NCBI RefSeq assembly: GCF_050948175.1
Contig: NW_027490093.1
Location: 1,550,001 to 1,614,000, forward strand
Reading direction: 5' to 3'
Length of the DNA: 64,000 nt
Source: Xylocopa sonorina
Taxonomy: Eukaryota > Arthropoda > Insecta > Hymenoptera > Apidae
In this document: in pieces, positions 11,129-24,222 of the stretch
Numbering within the stretch: position 1 is the first letter of the stretch
How the letters are laid out: every line of letters starts with the position of its first letter
Notes under the pieces: generated by a model
Databases searched by the model: none
Told to the model about the DNA's origin: nothing
What the model saw: only the letters and a program-made list of their open reading frames with translations
Made by a program: the position numbers and the translations under genes

Positions 11129-14080
11129 CAATGAATATTATATCTTATCATGAAACATAGAAATGAGATGCGATATCGCGATTTAAGAAGCATTAGAACT
11201 CTGCTGCATCGATACGTGGACATCTGCAAACGCAACGTCCTAGCAAGGAAGTGTCGCATTTACATTCTTTTGAAGTGAATACGAGGTGTACATGACACTT
11301 CGCAATGAAAATTATATCTTATCATGAAACATAGAAATGAGATGCGATGTCTCGATTTAAGAAGCATTGCAACGCTACTGCTTCGATACCTTGACATTTG
11401 CAAACGCTACTTCCTAACAGGAAAGTGTCGCATTTACATTCTTTTGAAGTGAATACGAGGTATGCATGCCACTTCACAATGAATATTATATCTTATCATG
11501 AAACATAGAAATGAGATGCGGAGGCGCGTTTTAAGAAGCATTAGAACTCTATTGCTTCGACACGTAGACAACTGCAAACGCTATTTCCTAGCAAGGAAGT
11601 GTCGCATTTACATTCATTTGAAGTGTATGCGAGGTATACATGTCACTTGGCAATGAATATCATATCTTATCATGAAACATAGAAATGAGATGCCATATCA
11701 CGACTTAACAAGCATTGGAACCCTATTGCTTCGATACCTAGACATCTGCAAACGCTATTTCCTAGCAAGGAAGTATCGCATTTACATACATTTGAGGTGA
11801 ATACGAAGTATACATAACACTTCGGAATGAACATTATATCTTATCATGCAACATAAAAATGAAATGCGATATCACGTTATGAGAAATATTACAAACCTAT
11901 TGTTACGATACATAAACATCTGCTAACGCTACTTCCTAGCATGGAAGCGTCGCATTTACATTCCTTTGATGTGAGTACGAGGTGTACATGACACTTCGCA
12001 ATGAACATAATATCACTTCATGAAACATAGCAATGGGATGCGATACCTTGAATTTATGAAGATTTAGAACTCTGCTGCTACGATACGTAGACACCCGGAA
12101 ACGCTATTTCCAAGCAAGGAAGTGTCTCATTTACATACTTTTCAGGTGAATACGAGGTATACTTAACACTTCGCAATGACTATTATGTCTTACCATGAAA
12201 CATAGAAATGAGATGCTATATCGCGTTTTGAGAAGCATTGGAACTCTATTGCTTCGATATGTAGACATCTGCAAGCGCTATTTCCTAGCAAGGAAGTGCC
12301 GCATTGACACCATTTTGAAGTGAATACGAGGTATACATAACACTGCACAATGAATATTATACCTTATCATGAAACATAGAAATGAGATGCGATATCGCGT
12401 TTTGAGAAGCATTGGAACTCTATTGCTTCGATACGTAGACATCTGCAAACGCTATTTCCTAGCAAGGAAGTGCCGCATTGACACCATTTTGAAGTGAATA
12501 CGAGGTATACATAACACTGCACAATGAATATTATATCTTATCATGAAACATAGAAATGAGGAGCGAAAGTTTTAAGATGCATTAGAACACTGTTGCGTCG
12601 ATACGTGGACATCTGCCAACGCTATTTCCTAGCAATGAAGTGTCGCCTTTTATTTCGTTTGAAGTGCATGCGTGGTATACAATACACTTCGCAATGAATA
12701 TTATATACTATCATGAACCACAGAAATGAGATGCGATATCGCATTTTAAGAAACATTAGAACACTATTGCTTCGATACGTAGACACCTGAAAACGCTATT
12801 TCCTAGCAAGGTAGTGTCGCATTTACATTCTTTTGAAGTGAATACGAGGTATACATAACACTCCACAATGAATATTATATCTTATCATGAAACATAGAAA
12901 TGAGATGCGGTATGGCGATTTAAGAAACATTAGAACTCTATTGCTTCGATACGTAAACATCTGCCAACGCAATTTCCTAGCAATGAAGTGTCGCCTTTTA
13001 TTTCGTTTGAAGTGTATGCGTGGTATACAAGACACTTTGCAATGAATATTATATCTTATGATGAAACATAGAAATGAGATGCGATATCGCGATTTAAGAA
13101 GCACTAGAACTCTATTGCTTCGACACGTAGACATCTGGAAACGTAATGTCCTAGAAAGGAAGTGTCTTACTTACATTCATTTGAAGTGTAGACGAGGAAT
13201 AAATAACACTTCGCAATGGATATTATATCTTATCATGAGACATAGAAATACGATGCTATATCGCGTTTTGAGAAGCATTAGAACTCTAGCTTCGATACGT
13301 AGACATCTGGAAACGTAATTTCCTAGGAAGGAAGTGTCGCATTTACATTCATTTGAAGTGAAGACGGGCAATTCATATCACTTCGCAATGAATATTATAT
13401 CTTATCACGGAACATGGAAATGGGATGCGATATCGCGATTTAAGGAGCATTAGAAATCTATTGCTTCGATACGTAGACATCTGCAAACGCTATTTCCTAC
13501 CAAGGAAGTGTCGCATTTACATTCATGTGAAGTGAATACGAAGTATACATGACACTCCGCAGTGAATATTATATCTTATCCTAAGACATAGAAATGAGAA
13601 GCGATATCTCGTTTTAAGAAACATTAGAACACCATTGCTACGATTCGTCGATATCTGCACATGCTATTTCCTAGGAAGGAAGTGTCGCATTTACATTCTT
13701 TTGAAGTGAATACGAGGTATACATACCACTCCACAATGAATATCATAACTTATCATGAAACATAGAAATGAGATGCGACATGGCGATTTAAAAAGCATTA
13801 GAACTCTATTGCTTCGATACGTAGACATCTGCAGACGCTATTTCCTAGCAAGGAAGTGTCGCATTTTCAATCTTTTGAAGTGAATACGATGTATACATGA
13901 CACTTCGCAATGAATATTATATCTTATCATGAGACATGGAAATGGGGTGCGATATCTCGTTTCATGAAGCATTAGTACTCTGTTGCTTCGATACGTAGAC
14001 ATCTGCAAACGCTACTTCCTGGGAAGGAAGTGTCACATTTACATTCATTTGAAGTGTATGCGAGGGGTACATGACACTTG
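11129..14080 (+). repeat. Higher-order repeat B, copy 1 (17 monomers, about 2,952 bp)
   Basis: Matches 14081 onward at an offset of 2,952 bp (17 monomers less 6 bp) up to about 12378, and at 2,779 bp afterwards. Marker monomers include AACGTCCTAGCAAGG (11231), TTGAATTTATGAAG (12048) and CGAAAGTTTTAAG (12564). The unit is unrelated to HOR A beyond ordinary monomer similarity, although it has the same number of monomers. Monomers X1 (12205-12378) and X2 (12379-12552) are near-identical neighbours here; copy 2 holds only one. Confidence 0.92.
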
Positions 14081-16859
14081 GCAATGAATATTATATCTTA
14101 TCATGAAACATAGAAATGAGATGCGATATCGCGATTTAAGAAGCATTAGAACTCTGCTGCATCGATACGTGGACATCTGCAAACGCAACGTCCTAGCAAG
14201 GAAGTGTCGCATTTACATTCTTTTGAAGTGAATACGAGGTGTACATGACACTTCGCAATGAAAATTATATCTTATCATGAAACATAGAAATGAGATGCGA
14301 TGTCTCGATTTAAGAAGCATTGCAACGCTACTGCTTCGATACCTTGACATTTGCAAACGCTACTTCCTAACAGGAAAGTGTCGCATTTACATTCTTTTGA
14401 AGTGAATACGAGGTATGCATGCCACTTCACAATGAATATTATATCTTATCATGAAACATAGAAATGAGATGCGGAGGCGCGTTTTAAGAAGCATTAGAAC
14501 TCTATTGCTTCGACACGTAGACAACTGCAAACGCTATTTCCTAGCAAGGAAGTGTCGCATTTACATTCATTTGAAGTGTATGCGAGGTATACATGTCACT
14601 TGGCAATGAATATCATATCTTATCATGAAACATAGAAATGAGATGCCATATCACGACTTAACAAGCATTGGAACCCTATTGCTTCGATACCTAGACATCT
14701 GCAAACGCTATTTCCTAGCAAGGAAGTATCGCATGTACATACATTTGAGGTGAATACGAAGTATACATAACACTTCGGAATGAACATTATATCTTATCAT
14801 GCAACATAAAAATGAAATGCGATATCACGTTATGAGAAATATTACAAACCTATTGTTACGATACGTAAACATCTGCTAACGCTACTTCCTAGCATGGAAG
14901 CGTCGCATTTACATTCCTTTGATGTGAGTACGAGGTGTACATGACACTTCGCAATGAACATAATATCACTTCATGAAACATAGCAATGGGATGCGATACC
15001 TTGAATTTATGAAGATTTAGAACTCTGCTGCTACGATACGTAGACACCCGGAAACGCTATTTCCAAGCAAGGAAGTGTCTCATTTACATACTTTTCAGGT
15101 GAATACGAGGTATACTTAACACTTCGCAATGACTATTATGTCTTACCATGAAACATAGAAATGAGATGCTATATCGCGTTTTGAGAAGCATTGGAACTCT
15201 ATTGCTTCGATATGTAGACATCTGCAAACGCTATTTCCTAGCAAGGAAGTGCCGCATTGACACCATTTTGAAGTGAATACGAGGTATACATAACACTGCA
15301 CAATGAATATTATATCTTATCATGAAACATAGAAATGAGGAGCGAAAGTTTTAAGATGCATTAGAACACTGTTGCGTCGATACGTGGACATCTGCCAACG
15401 CTATTTCCTAGCAATGAAGTGTCGCCTTTTATTTCGTTTGAAGTGCATGCGTGGTATACAATACACTTCGCAATGAGTATTATATACTATCATGGACCAC
15501 AGAAATGAGATGCGATATCGCATTTTAAGAAACATTAGAACACTATTGCTTCGATACGTAGACACCTGAAAACGCTATTTCCTAGCAAGGTAGTGTCGCA
15601 TTTACATTCTTTTGAAGTGAATACGAGGTATACATAACACTCCACAATGAATATTATATCTTATCATGAAACATAGAAATGAGATGCGGTATGGCGATTT
15701 AAGAAACATTAGAACTCTATTGCTTCGATACGTAAACATCTGCCAACGCAATTTCCTAGCAATGAAGTGTCGCCTTTTATTTCGTTTGAAGTGTATGCGT
15801 GGTATACAAGACACTTTGCAATGAATATTATATCTTATGATGAAACATAGAAATGAGATGCGATATCGCGATTTAAGAAGCACTAGAACTCTATTGCTTC
15901 GACACGTAGACATCTGGAAACGTAATGTCCTAGAAAGGAAGTGTCTTACTTACATTCATTTGAAGTGTAGACGAGGAATAAATAACACTTCGCAATGGAT
16001 ATTATATCTTATCATGAGACATAGAAATACGATGCTATATCGCGTTTTGAGAAGCATTAGAACTCTAGCTTCGATACGTAGACATCTGGAAACGTAATTT
16101 CCTAGGAAGGAAGTGTCGCATTTACATTCATTTGAAGTGAAGACGGGCAATTCATATCACTTCGCAATGAATATTATATCTTATCACGGAACATGGAAAT
16201 GGGATGCGATATCGCGATTTAAGGAGCATTAGAAATCTATTGCTTCGATACGTAGACATCTGCAAACGCTATTTCCTACCAAGGAAGTGTCGCATTTACA
16301 TTCATGTGAAGTGAATACGAAGTATACATGACACTCCGCAGTGAATATTATATCTTATCCTAAGACATAGAAATGAGAAGCGATATCTCGTTTTAAGAAA
16401 CATTAGAACACCATTGCTACGATTCGTCGATATCTGCACATGCTATTTCCTAGGAAGGAAGTGTCGCATTTACATTCTTTTGAAGTGAATACGAGGTATA
16501 CATAACACTCCACAATGAATATCATAACTTATCATGAAACATAGAAATGAGATGCGACATGGCGATTTAAAAAGCATTAGAAATCTATTGCTTCGATACG
16601 TAGACATCTGCAGACGCTATTTCCTAGCAAGGAAGTGTCGCATTTTCAATCTTTTGAAGTGAATACGATGTATACATGACACTTCGCAATGAATATTATA
16701 TCTTATCATGAGACATGGAAATGGGGTGCGATATCTCGTTTCATGAAGCATTAGTACTCTGTTGCTTCGATACGTAGACATCTGCAAACGCTACTTCCTG
16801 GGAAGGAAGTGTCACATTTACATTCATTTGAAGTGTATGCGAGGGGTACATGACACTTG
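14081..16859 (+). repeat. Higher-order repeat B, copy 2 (16 monomers, about 2,779 bp)
   Basis: Differs from copy 1 by about eight single bases that I noticed (for example near 14735, 14862, 15478, 16503 and 16583) plus the loss of one monomer. The start of a further copy continues to about 16908, after which ordinary divergence resumes. The single monomer near 15163-15335 carries the ATATGTAG of X1 followed by the CAAACG and ATTATATC of X2, so it reads as an X1/X2 hybrid. Confidence 0.92.
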
Positions 16860-17149
16860 GCAATGAATATTATATCTTATCATGAAACATAGAAATGAGA
16901 TGCGATATCGCGTTTTAAGAAGCAAGAGAACACTATTGCTTCGAGACCTAGACATCTACAGACGCTATTTCCTAGCAAGGAAGTGTCGCATTTTCAATCT
17001 TTTGAAGTGAATACGAGGTATAAATAACACTACACAATGAATATTATATCTTATCAAGAAACATAGAAATGAGATGCGATATGGCGATTTAAGAAGCATT
17101 AGAACTCTGTTGCTTCGATACGTAGAAATCTGCAATCGCTACTTCCTAG

Positions 17150-17180
17150 CAAGGAAGCATATACATTCGAATATAACATC
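17150..17180 (+). repeat. Satellite monomer with a 44-bp internal deletion
   Basis: AAGGAAGCATATACATTCG runs directly into AATATAACATC. The spacing from the CAATGA at 17035 to the CAATGA at 17339 is 304 bp in place of 348, so most of monomer positions 103-156 is missing. Confidence 0.8.
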
Positions 17181-18857
17181 TTATCATGAAACATAGAAAT
17201 GAGATGCGATATCGCGTTTTGAGAAGCATTAGAACCCTAATGCTACGATACGTAGACATCTACAAACGCTATTTCCTAGCAAGGAAGTGTCGCATTTACA
17301 TTCTTCTGTAGTGTATGCGAGGTAAACATGACACTCCACAATGAATATTATATCTTATCATGAAACATAGAAATGAGATGCGACATGGCGATGTAAAAAG
17401 CATTAGAACTCTACTGCTTCGATACGTAGACACCTGCAAACGCCACCTCCAGCAAGGAAGTGTCGCATTTACATTCATTTGAAGTGTATGGTGGTGTACA
17501 TGACACTTCGCAATGAATATTATATCTTATAATGAAACATAGAAATGAAATGCAATATCGCGTTTTAAGAAGCATTAGAACTCTATTGCTTCGATACGTG
17601 GACATCTGCAAACGCTATTTCCAGGCAAGGAAGTGTCGCATTTACATTCTTTTCAAGTGAACAAGAAGTATACAAGGCACTCCGCAATGAATATTATATC
17701 TTCTCATAAAACACAGAAATGAGATGCGATATCTCGTTTTAAGATGCATTAGAACTTTGTTGCTTCGATACGTAGACATCTGCCATCTCTATTTCTTAGC
17801 AAGGCAGTGTCGCATTTACATTCTTTAGAAGTGAATCGGAAGTATACATGACATTCCGCAATGAATATTATATCTTATCATAAAACATAGAAATGAAATG
17901 CGATTGCGCGCTTTAAGAAGCATTAGAACACAATTGCTACGATACGTAGACATCTGCAGACGCTATTTCGTAACAAGGAAGTGTCGCATTTACATTCATT
18001 TGAAGTGTAGACGAGATATACATAACACTGCACAATGAATATTATATCTTATAATGAAGCGTAGAATTGAGATGCATTATCGCGTTTTAAGAAGCATTAG
18101 AACTCTATTGCTATGATTCGTAGACATGTGCACACGCTATTTCCTAGCAAGGAAGTGTCGCATTTACATTCTTAGGAAGTGTAGACGAGGTATACATAAC
18201 ACTCCACAATGAATATTATATTTTATCGTGAAACATAGAAATGATGTTCGATTCGCGTTTTATGAAGCATTAGAACTCTATTGCTACGATACATAGACAT
18301 CTGCAAACGCTATTTCCTAGCAAGGAAGTGTCGCATTTACATTCATTTGAAGTGTATGCGAGGTATACATGACACTCCGCAATGAATATTATATCTTATA
18401 ATGAAACATAGAAATGAGATGCGATATCGCGTTTTGAGAAGCATTAGAACCCTAATGCTACGATACGTAGACATCTACAAACGCTATTTTCTGGCAAGGA
18501 AGTGTCGCATTTACATTCTTCTGTAGTGTATGCGATGTATACATGACACTCCACAATGAATATTATATCTTATCATGAAACATAGAAATGAGATGCGATA
18601 TGGCGATGTACAAAAAGCATTAGAACTCTATTGCTTCGATACGTAGACACCTGCAAACGCTACCTCTAGCAAGGAAGTGTCGCATTTATACTCATTTGAA
18701 GTGTATGGTGGTATACATGACACTTCGCAATGAATATTGTATCTTATAATGAAACATAGAAATGAAATGCAATATCGCGTTTTAAGAAGCATTAGAACTC
18801 TATTGCTTCGATACGTAGACATCTGCAGACACTATTTCCTAGCAAGGAAGTGTCGCA
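17180..18857 (+). repeat. 7-monomer higher-order duplication (offset 1,217 bp)
   Basis: The segment at about 17180-17640 matches about 18397-18857. Shared markers are GAACCCTAATGCTACGATAC with ATCTACAAACGC, CATTCTTCTGTAGTGTATGCG, and GAAATGAAATGCAATATCGC at 17542 and 18759. The offset of 1,217 is seven monomers less one base. Only about 2.6 monomers of the unit still match well. Confidence 0.82.
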
Positions 18858-19889
18858 TTTACATTCTTTTGAAGTGAATACCAGGTACACATAACATTCC
18901 CCAATGTATATTATATCTTATCATGAGACATAGAAATGAGATGCGATTTCGCGTTTTAAGAAGCATTTGAACTCTAATGCTACGATACGTAGACATCTGC
19001 AAACGCTATTTCCTAGCAAGGAAGTGTCGCATTTACATTCATTTGAAGTGTATGCGAAGTATACATGACACATCGCAATGAATATTATATCTTATCATGA
19101 AACATATAAATGAGATGCGACATCGCGTTCTAAGTAGCACTAGAACACTTTTGCTTCGATACGTAGACATCTGCAAACGCTACTTCCTATCAAGGAAGTT
19201 TCGCTTTTACATTCTTCTGTAGTGAGTACGCGGTATACATGACACTTCGCAATGAATATTATATCTTATCAAGAAACATAGAAATGAGATGCGGTATCCC
19301 ATTTTAAGAAGCATTAGAACTCTATTGCTTCGATTCGTAGACATCTGCAAACACTATTTCCTAGCAATGGAGTTTCGCATTTACATTCTTTTGAAGTGAA
19401 TGCGAGGTATACATATCACTCCACAATGAATATTATCTCTTATCATGAAACATAGAAATGAAATGCGATATCGTGTTTTGAGAAGCATTAGAACTCCCTT
19501 GCTTCGATACGTAGACATCTGTAAACGCTATTTCCTACCAAGAAAGTGTCGCATTTACATTCCCTTCACGTGAATACGAGGTGTACATGACACTTCGCAA
19601 TGAATATTATATCTTCTCATGAAACATAGAAATGAGTCGCGATATCTTCTTTTAGGAAGCATTAGAGCTCTATTGCTACGAAACGTAGTCATCTGCAAAC
19701 GCCATTTCCTAGCAAAGAAATGTCGCATTTACATTCTTTTGAAGTGAATACGAGGTATACATGACACTTCGCAATGAATATAATATCTTATCATGAAACA
19801 TAGAAATGAGATGCGATATCTCGTATTAAGAAGCATTAGAACTCTATTGCTTCGATACGTAGGCTTCTGCAAGCGCTATTTCCTAGCAA

Positions 19890-20240
19890 GGAAGTGACGC
19901 ATTTACATTAATTTGAAGTGTTTGCGATGTATACGTGACACTTCGCAATAAATATTATATCTTATCATGAAACATTGAAATGAGATGCGATATCGTGTTT
20001 TGAGATGCAATAGAAATCTAATGCTACGATACGCAGAAATCTGCAAACGCTATTTCCTAGCAAGGAAGTGTCGCATTTACATTCACTTGAAGTGTATGCG
20101 ATGTATACGTGACACTTCGCAATAAATATTATATCTTATCATGAAACATAGAAATGATATGCGATATTGCGTTTTGAGATGCAATAGAAATCTAATGCTA
20201 CGATACGCAGAAATCTACAAACGCTATTTCCTAGCAAGGA
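19890..20240 (+). repeat. Recent tandem duplication of a single monomer
   Basis: Two neighbouring monomers share the rare combination GCGATGTATACGTGACAC, CAATAAATATT, TTTTGAGATGCAATAGAAATC and CGCAGAAATCT, about 175 bp apart. A related tail (GATGTATACG, CAATAAATATT) recurs near 24100. Confidence 0.8.
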
Positions 20241-21355
20241 AGTGTCGCATTTACATTCATTTGAAGTGAATACGAGGAATACTTGAAACTTCGCAATGAA
20301 TATTATATCTTATCATGAAACATAGAAATGAGATGCGATATCCCGTTTCAAGAAGCATTAGAACTCTATTGCTTCGATACGTAGACATCTGCAATCGCTA
20401 TTTCCTAGCAAGGAAGTGTCGCATTTACATTCTTTTGAAGTGAATGCGAGGTATATATAACATTGCACAATGCATATTATATATTATCATGAAAGATAGA
20501 AATGAGATGCGATATCGCGATATAAGATGCATTAGAGCTTTATTGCTTCGATAAGTAGACATCTGCAATCGCTATCTCCTAGCAAGGAAGTGTCGCACTT
20601 ACATTCTTTTGAAGTGAATACAAGGTATACATGACACATCGCAATGAATATTATATATTATCATGAGACATAGAAATGCGATGCGATATCGCGTTTTAAG
20701 AAGCATTAGAACTCTATTGCTTCGAGGCGCAGATATCTGCAAACGCTATTTCCTAGGAAGGAAGTGTGGCATTTACATTCATTTAAAGTCTAGACGAGGG
20801 ATACGTAACACTTCGCAATGATTATTATATATTATCATGAGACATAGAAATGATATGCGATTTCGCGTTTTAAGAAGCATTAGAACTCTATTGCTTCGAT
20901 ACGGAGACATCTGCAATCGCTATTTCCTAGCGAGGAAAGGTCGCATTTACATTATTTTGTAGTGAGTACGAGGTATACATATCACTGCACAATGAATATT
21001 ATATCTTATCATGAGACCTAGAAATGAGATGTGATATCGCGTTTTACGAAGCATTAGAACACTATTGTTTCGATACGTAGACATCTGGAATCGCAATTTC
21101 CTAGGAAGGAAGTGTCGCATTTACATTCCATTGAAGGGAATACAAGGTATACATAACACTCCACAATGAGTATTATATCTTATCATGAAACATAGAAATG
21201 AGTTGCGATATCGCGAATTAAGGAGCACTAAATCTCTATTGCTTCGATACGTAGACATCTGGAGACGTTATTTCCTAGAAAGCAAGTGCCGCATTTACAT
21301 TCATTTAAAGTGTAGACGAGGAAAATATAACACTTCGCTATGAATATTATATATT

Positions 21356-21960
21356 ATCATGAGTCTTAGTAATGAGATGCGACATCTTCTTTTATGAAGC
21401 AATAAAACTCTATTGTTTCGATGCATAGACATCTGGAAACGCAATTACCTAGAAAGGAAGTGTCGCATTTACATTCTTTTGAAGTGAATGCGAGATATTC
21501 ATGACACTTCACAATGAATACTATATCTTATCATGAAACATAAAAATGAGATGCGAAATCTCGTTTTAAGAAGCATTAGAACGCAATTGCTTCGATACGT
21601 AGACATCTGCCAACGCAATTTCCTACCAAGGAAGTGTCGCATTTACATTCATTTGAATTGTATGCGAGAAATACATGACACTTCGCAATGAATACTGTAT
21701 CTTATCATGAAACATAAAAATGAGATGCGAAATCTCGTTTTAAGAAGCATTAGAACTCAATTGCTTCGATACGTAGACATCTGCCAACACTATTTCCTAC
21801 CAAGGAAGTGTCGCATTTACATTCATTTGAAGTGTATGCGAGAAACACATGACATTTCGTTATGAATATTATATATTATCATGAGACTTAGTAATGAGAT
21901 GCGACATCTTCTTTTATGAAGCAATAGAACGCTATTGTTTCGATACCTAGACATCTGGAA
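21356..21960 (+). repeat. 3-monomer duplication with an inner single-monomer duplication
   Basis: TTAGTAATGAGATGCGACAT followed by CTTCTTTTATGAAGCAATA occurs near 21366 and again near 21887, about 521 bp apart. Between them two adjacent monomers with ACATAAAAATGAGATGCGAA (21541 and 21715) lie exactly 174 bp apart. Confidence 0.8.
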
Positions 21961-24175
21961 ACGCTATTTCCTAGCAAGGAATTGTCGCATTTACATTCAT
22001 TTTAAGTGTATGCGAGGCATAAGTGGCACTTCGCAATGAATATTATATCCTATCATGAAACATAGAAATGTGATGCGATGTCGCGTTTTAAGAAGCATTA
22101 GAACTCTATTGCTATGATACGTAGACATCTGCAAATGCTATTTCCTAGCAAGGAAGTGTCGCATTACATTGTTTTGAAGTGAATACGAGGTATACATGAC
22201 ACTTCGCAATGAATATTATATCTTATCATGAAACATAGAAATGAAATGCGATATTGCGTTTTAAGAAGCATTAGAACTCTATTGCTTTGATATACAGACA
22301 CCTTCAAACGCTATTTCCTAGCAAGGAAGTGTCGCATTTACAATCATTTGAAGTGAATGCGAGGTATACATAACACTCCACAATGAATATTATATATTAT
22401 CATGAAACATAGAAATGCGATACGATATGGCGATTTAAGAAGCATTAGAACCCTATTGCTTCGATACGTAGACATCTGCCAAGGCTATTTCCTAGCAATG
22501 AAGTGTCGCATTTACATTCTTTTGAAGTGAAAACGAGGTATACATGTAACTTCGCAATGAATATTATATCTTATCATGAAACATAGAGATGAGAAGCGAT
22601 ATCGAGTTTTGAGATGCACTAGAACTCTACTGCTACTATACGTAGCCATCTGCAGACGCTATTTCCTAGCAAGGAAGTGTCGCATTTACATTCATTTGAA
22701 TTGTATGCGAGGTATAAGTGACACTTTGTAATGATTATTTTATCTTATCATGAAACATAGAAATGAGATGCTATATCGCGTTTTAAGAAGCATTAGAACA
22801 CTATTTCTGCGATACGTAGTCATCTGCAAACGCTATTTCCTAGCAATGAAGTGCCGCATTTACATTCATTTGAAGTGAATACGGGGTATACATAACACTC
22901 CACAATGAATATTATACCTTATCACGAAACATAGAGATGAAATGCGTTATCGTGATTTAAGAAGCATTAGAACTCTATTGCTTCGATACGGAGACAACTG
23001 CAAACGCTATTTCCTAGCAATGAAGTGTCGCATTTACATTCAGTTGAAGCACATGCGAGGTATAAGTAGCTCTTCGCGATGAATATTATATCTTATCATG
23101 AGACATAGAAATGAGATGCGATATCGCGTTTTAAGAAGCATTAGTACTCTATTGCTTCGATACATAGACATCTGCAAACGCTATTTCCTGGCACGGAAGT
23201 GTCGCATTTACATTCATTTTAAGTTTATGCGAGGTATACATGACACTTCCTAATGAATATTATGTCTTATCATGAAATATAGTAATGAGTTGCAATATCT
23301 CGTTTTAAGAAGCATTAGAACACTATTGCTTCGATACGTAGACATCTGCAAACGCTACTTCCTAGCAACGAAATGTCGCATTTACATTCTTTTGAACTAA
23401 ATACGAGGTATACATAACAGTGCACTATGTATATTATATCTTATCATGAAACATAGAAATGAGTTGCGATATCGCGATTTAAGAAGCATTAGAACTCTAT
23501 TGCTTCGATACGTAGACATCTGCAAACGCTATTTCCTAGCAAGGGAGAGTCGCATTTACATTCATTTGAAGTGTATGCGAGGTATACATGACACTTCGCA
23601 GTGATTATTATATCTTATCATGAAACATAGAAATGAAATTCGATATCGGGTGTTGAGAAGCATTAGAACTCTGTTGCTACGATACGTAGACATCTGCCAA
23701 CGCGATTTCCTAGCAAGATAGTGTTGCATTTACATTCATTTGAAGTGTATGCGAGGAATACGTAACACTTCGCAGTGAATATTATATCTTATCATGAAAC
23801 GTTGAAATGAAATGCGATATCTAGATTTAAGAAGCATTAGAAATCTATTGCTTCGATACGTAGACATCTGCGAACGCTATTTCCTAGCAAGGAAGCGTCG
23901 CATTCACATTCTTTTCAAGTGAATACGAGGTATACATGACACATCGCAATGAACGTTATATCTTATCTTGAAGCATAGAAATGAGATGCGGTATCCCGTT
24001 TTAAGAAGTATTAGAACTCTATTGCTTCGATACGTAGACATATGCAAGCGCTATTTCCTAGCAAGGAAGTGACGCATTTACATTAATTTGAAGTGTATGC
24101 GATGTATACGTAACACTTCGCAATAAATATTATATCTTATCATGAAACATAGAAATGAGATCCTATGTCGCGTTT

Positions 24176-24222
24176 TAAGAAGAATTAGATCAGAAGAATC
24201 AAGACTCAAGAAGAATCTATTG
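24176..24222 (+). repeat. Satellite monomer with a purine-rich insertion of about 24 bp
   Basis: After TTTTAAGAAGAATTAGATC the sequence reads AGAAGAATCAAGACTCAAGAAG before returning to AATCTATTGC. The monomer measures 198 bp between CAATAAAT (24121) and CAGTGATT (24319). AGAAGAAT, or a one-base variant of it, is repeated three times, so a local slippage or templated duplication is likely. Confidence 0.8.
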
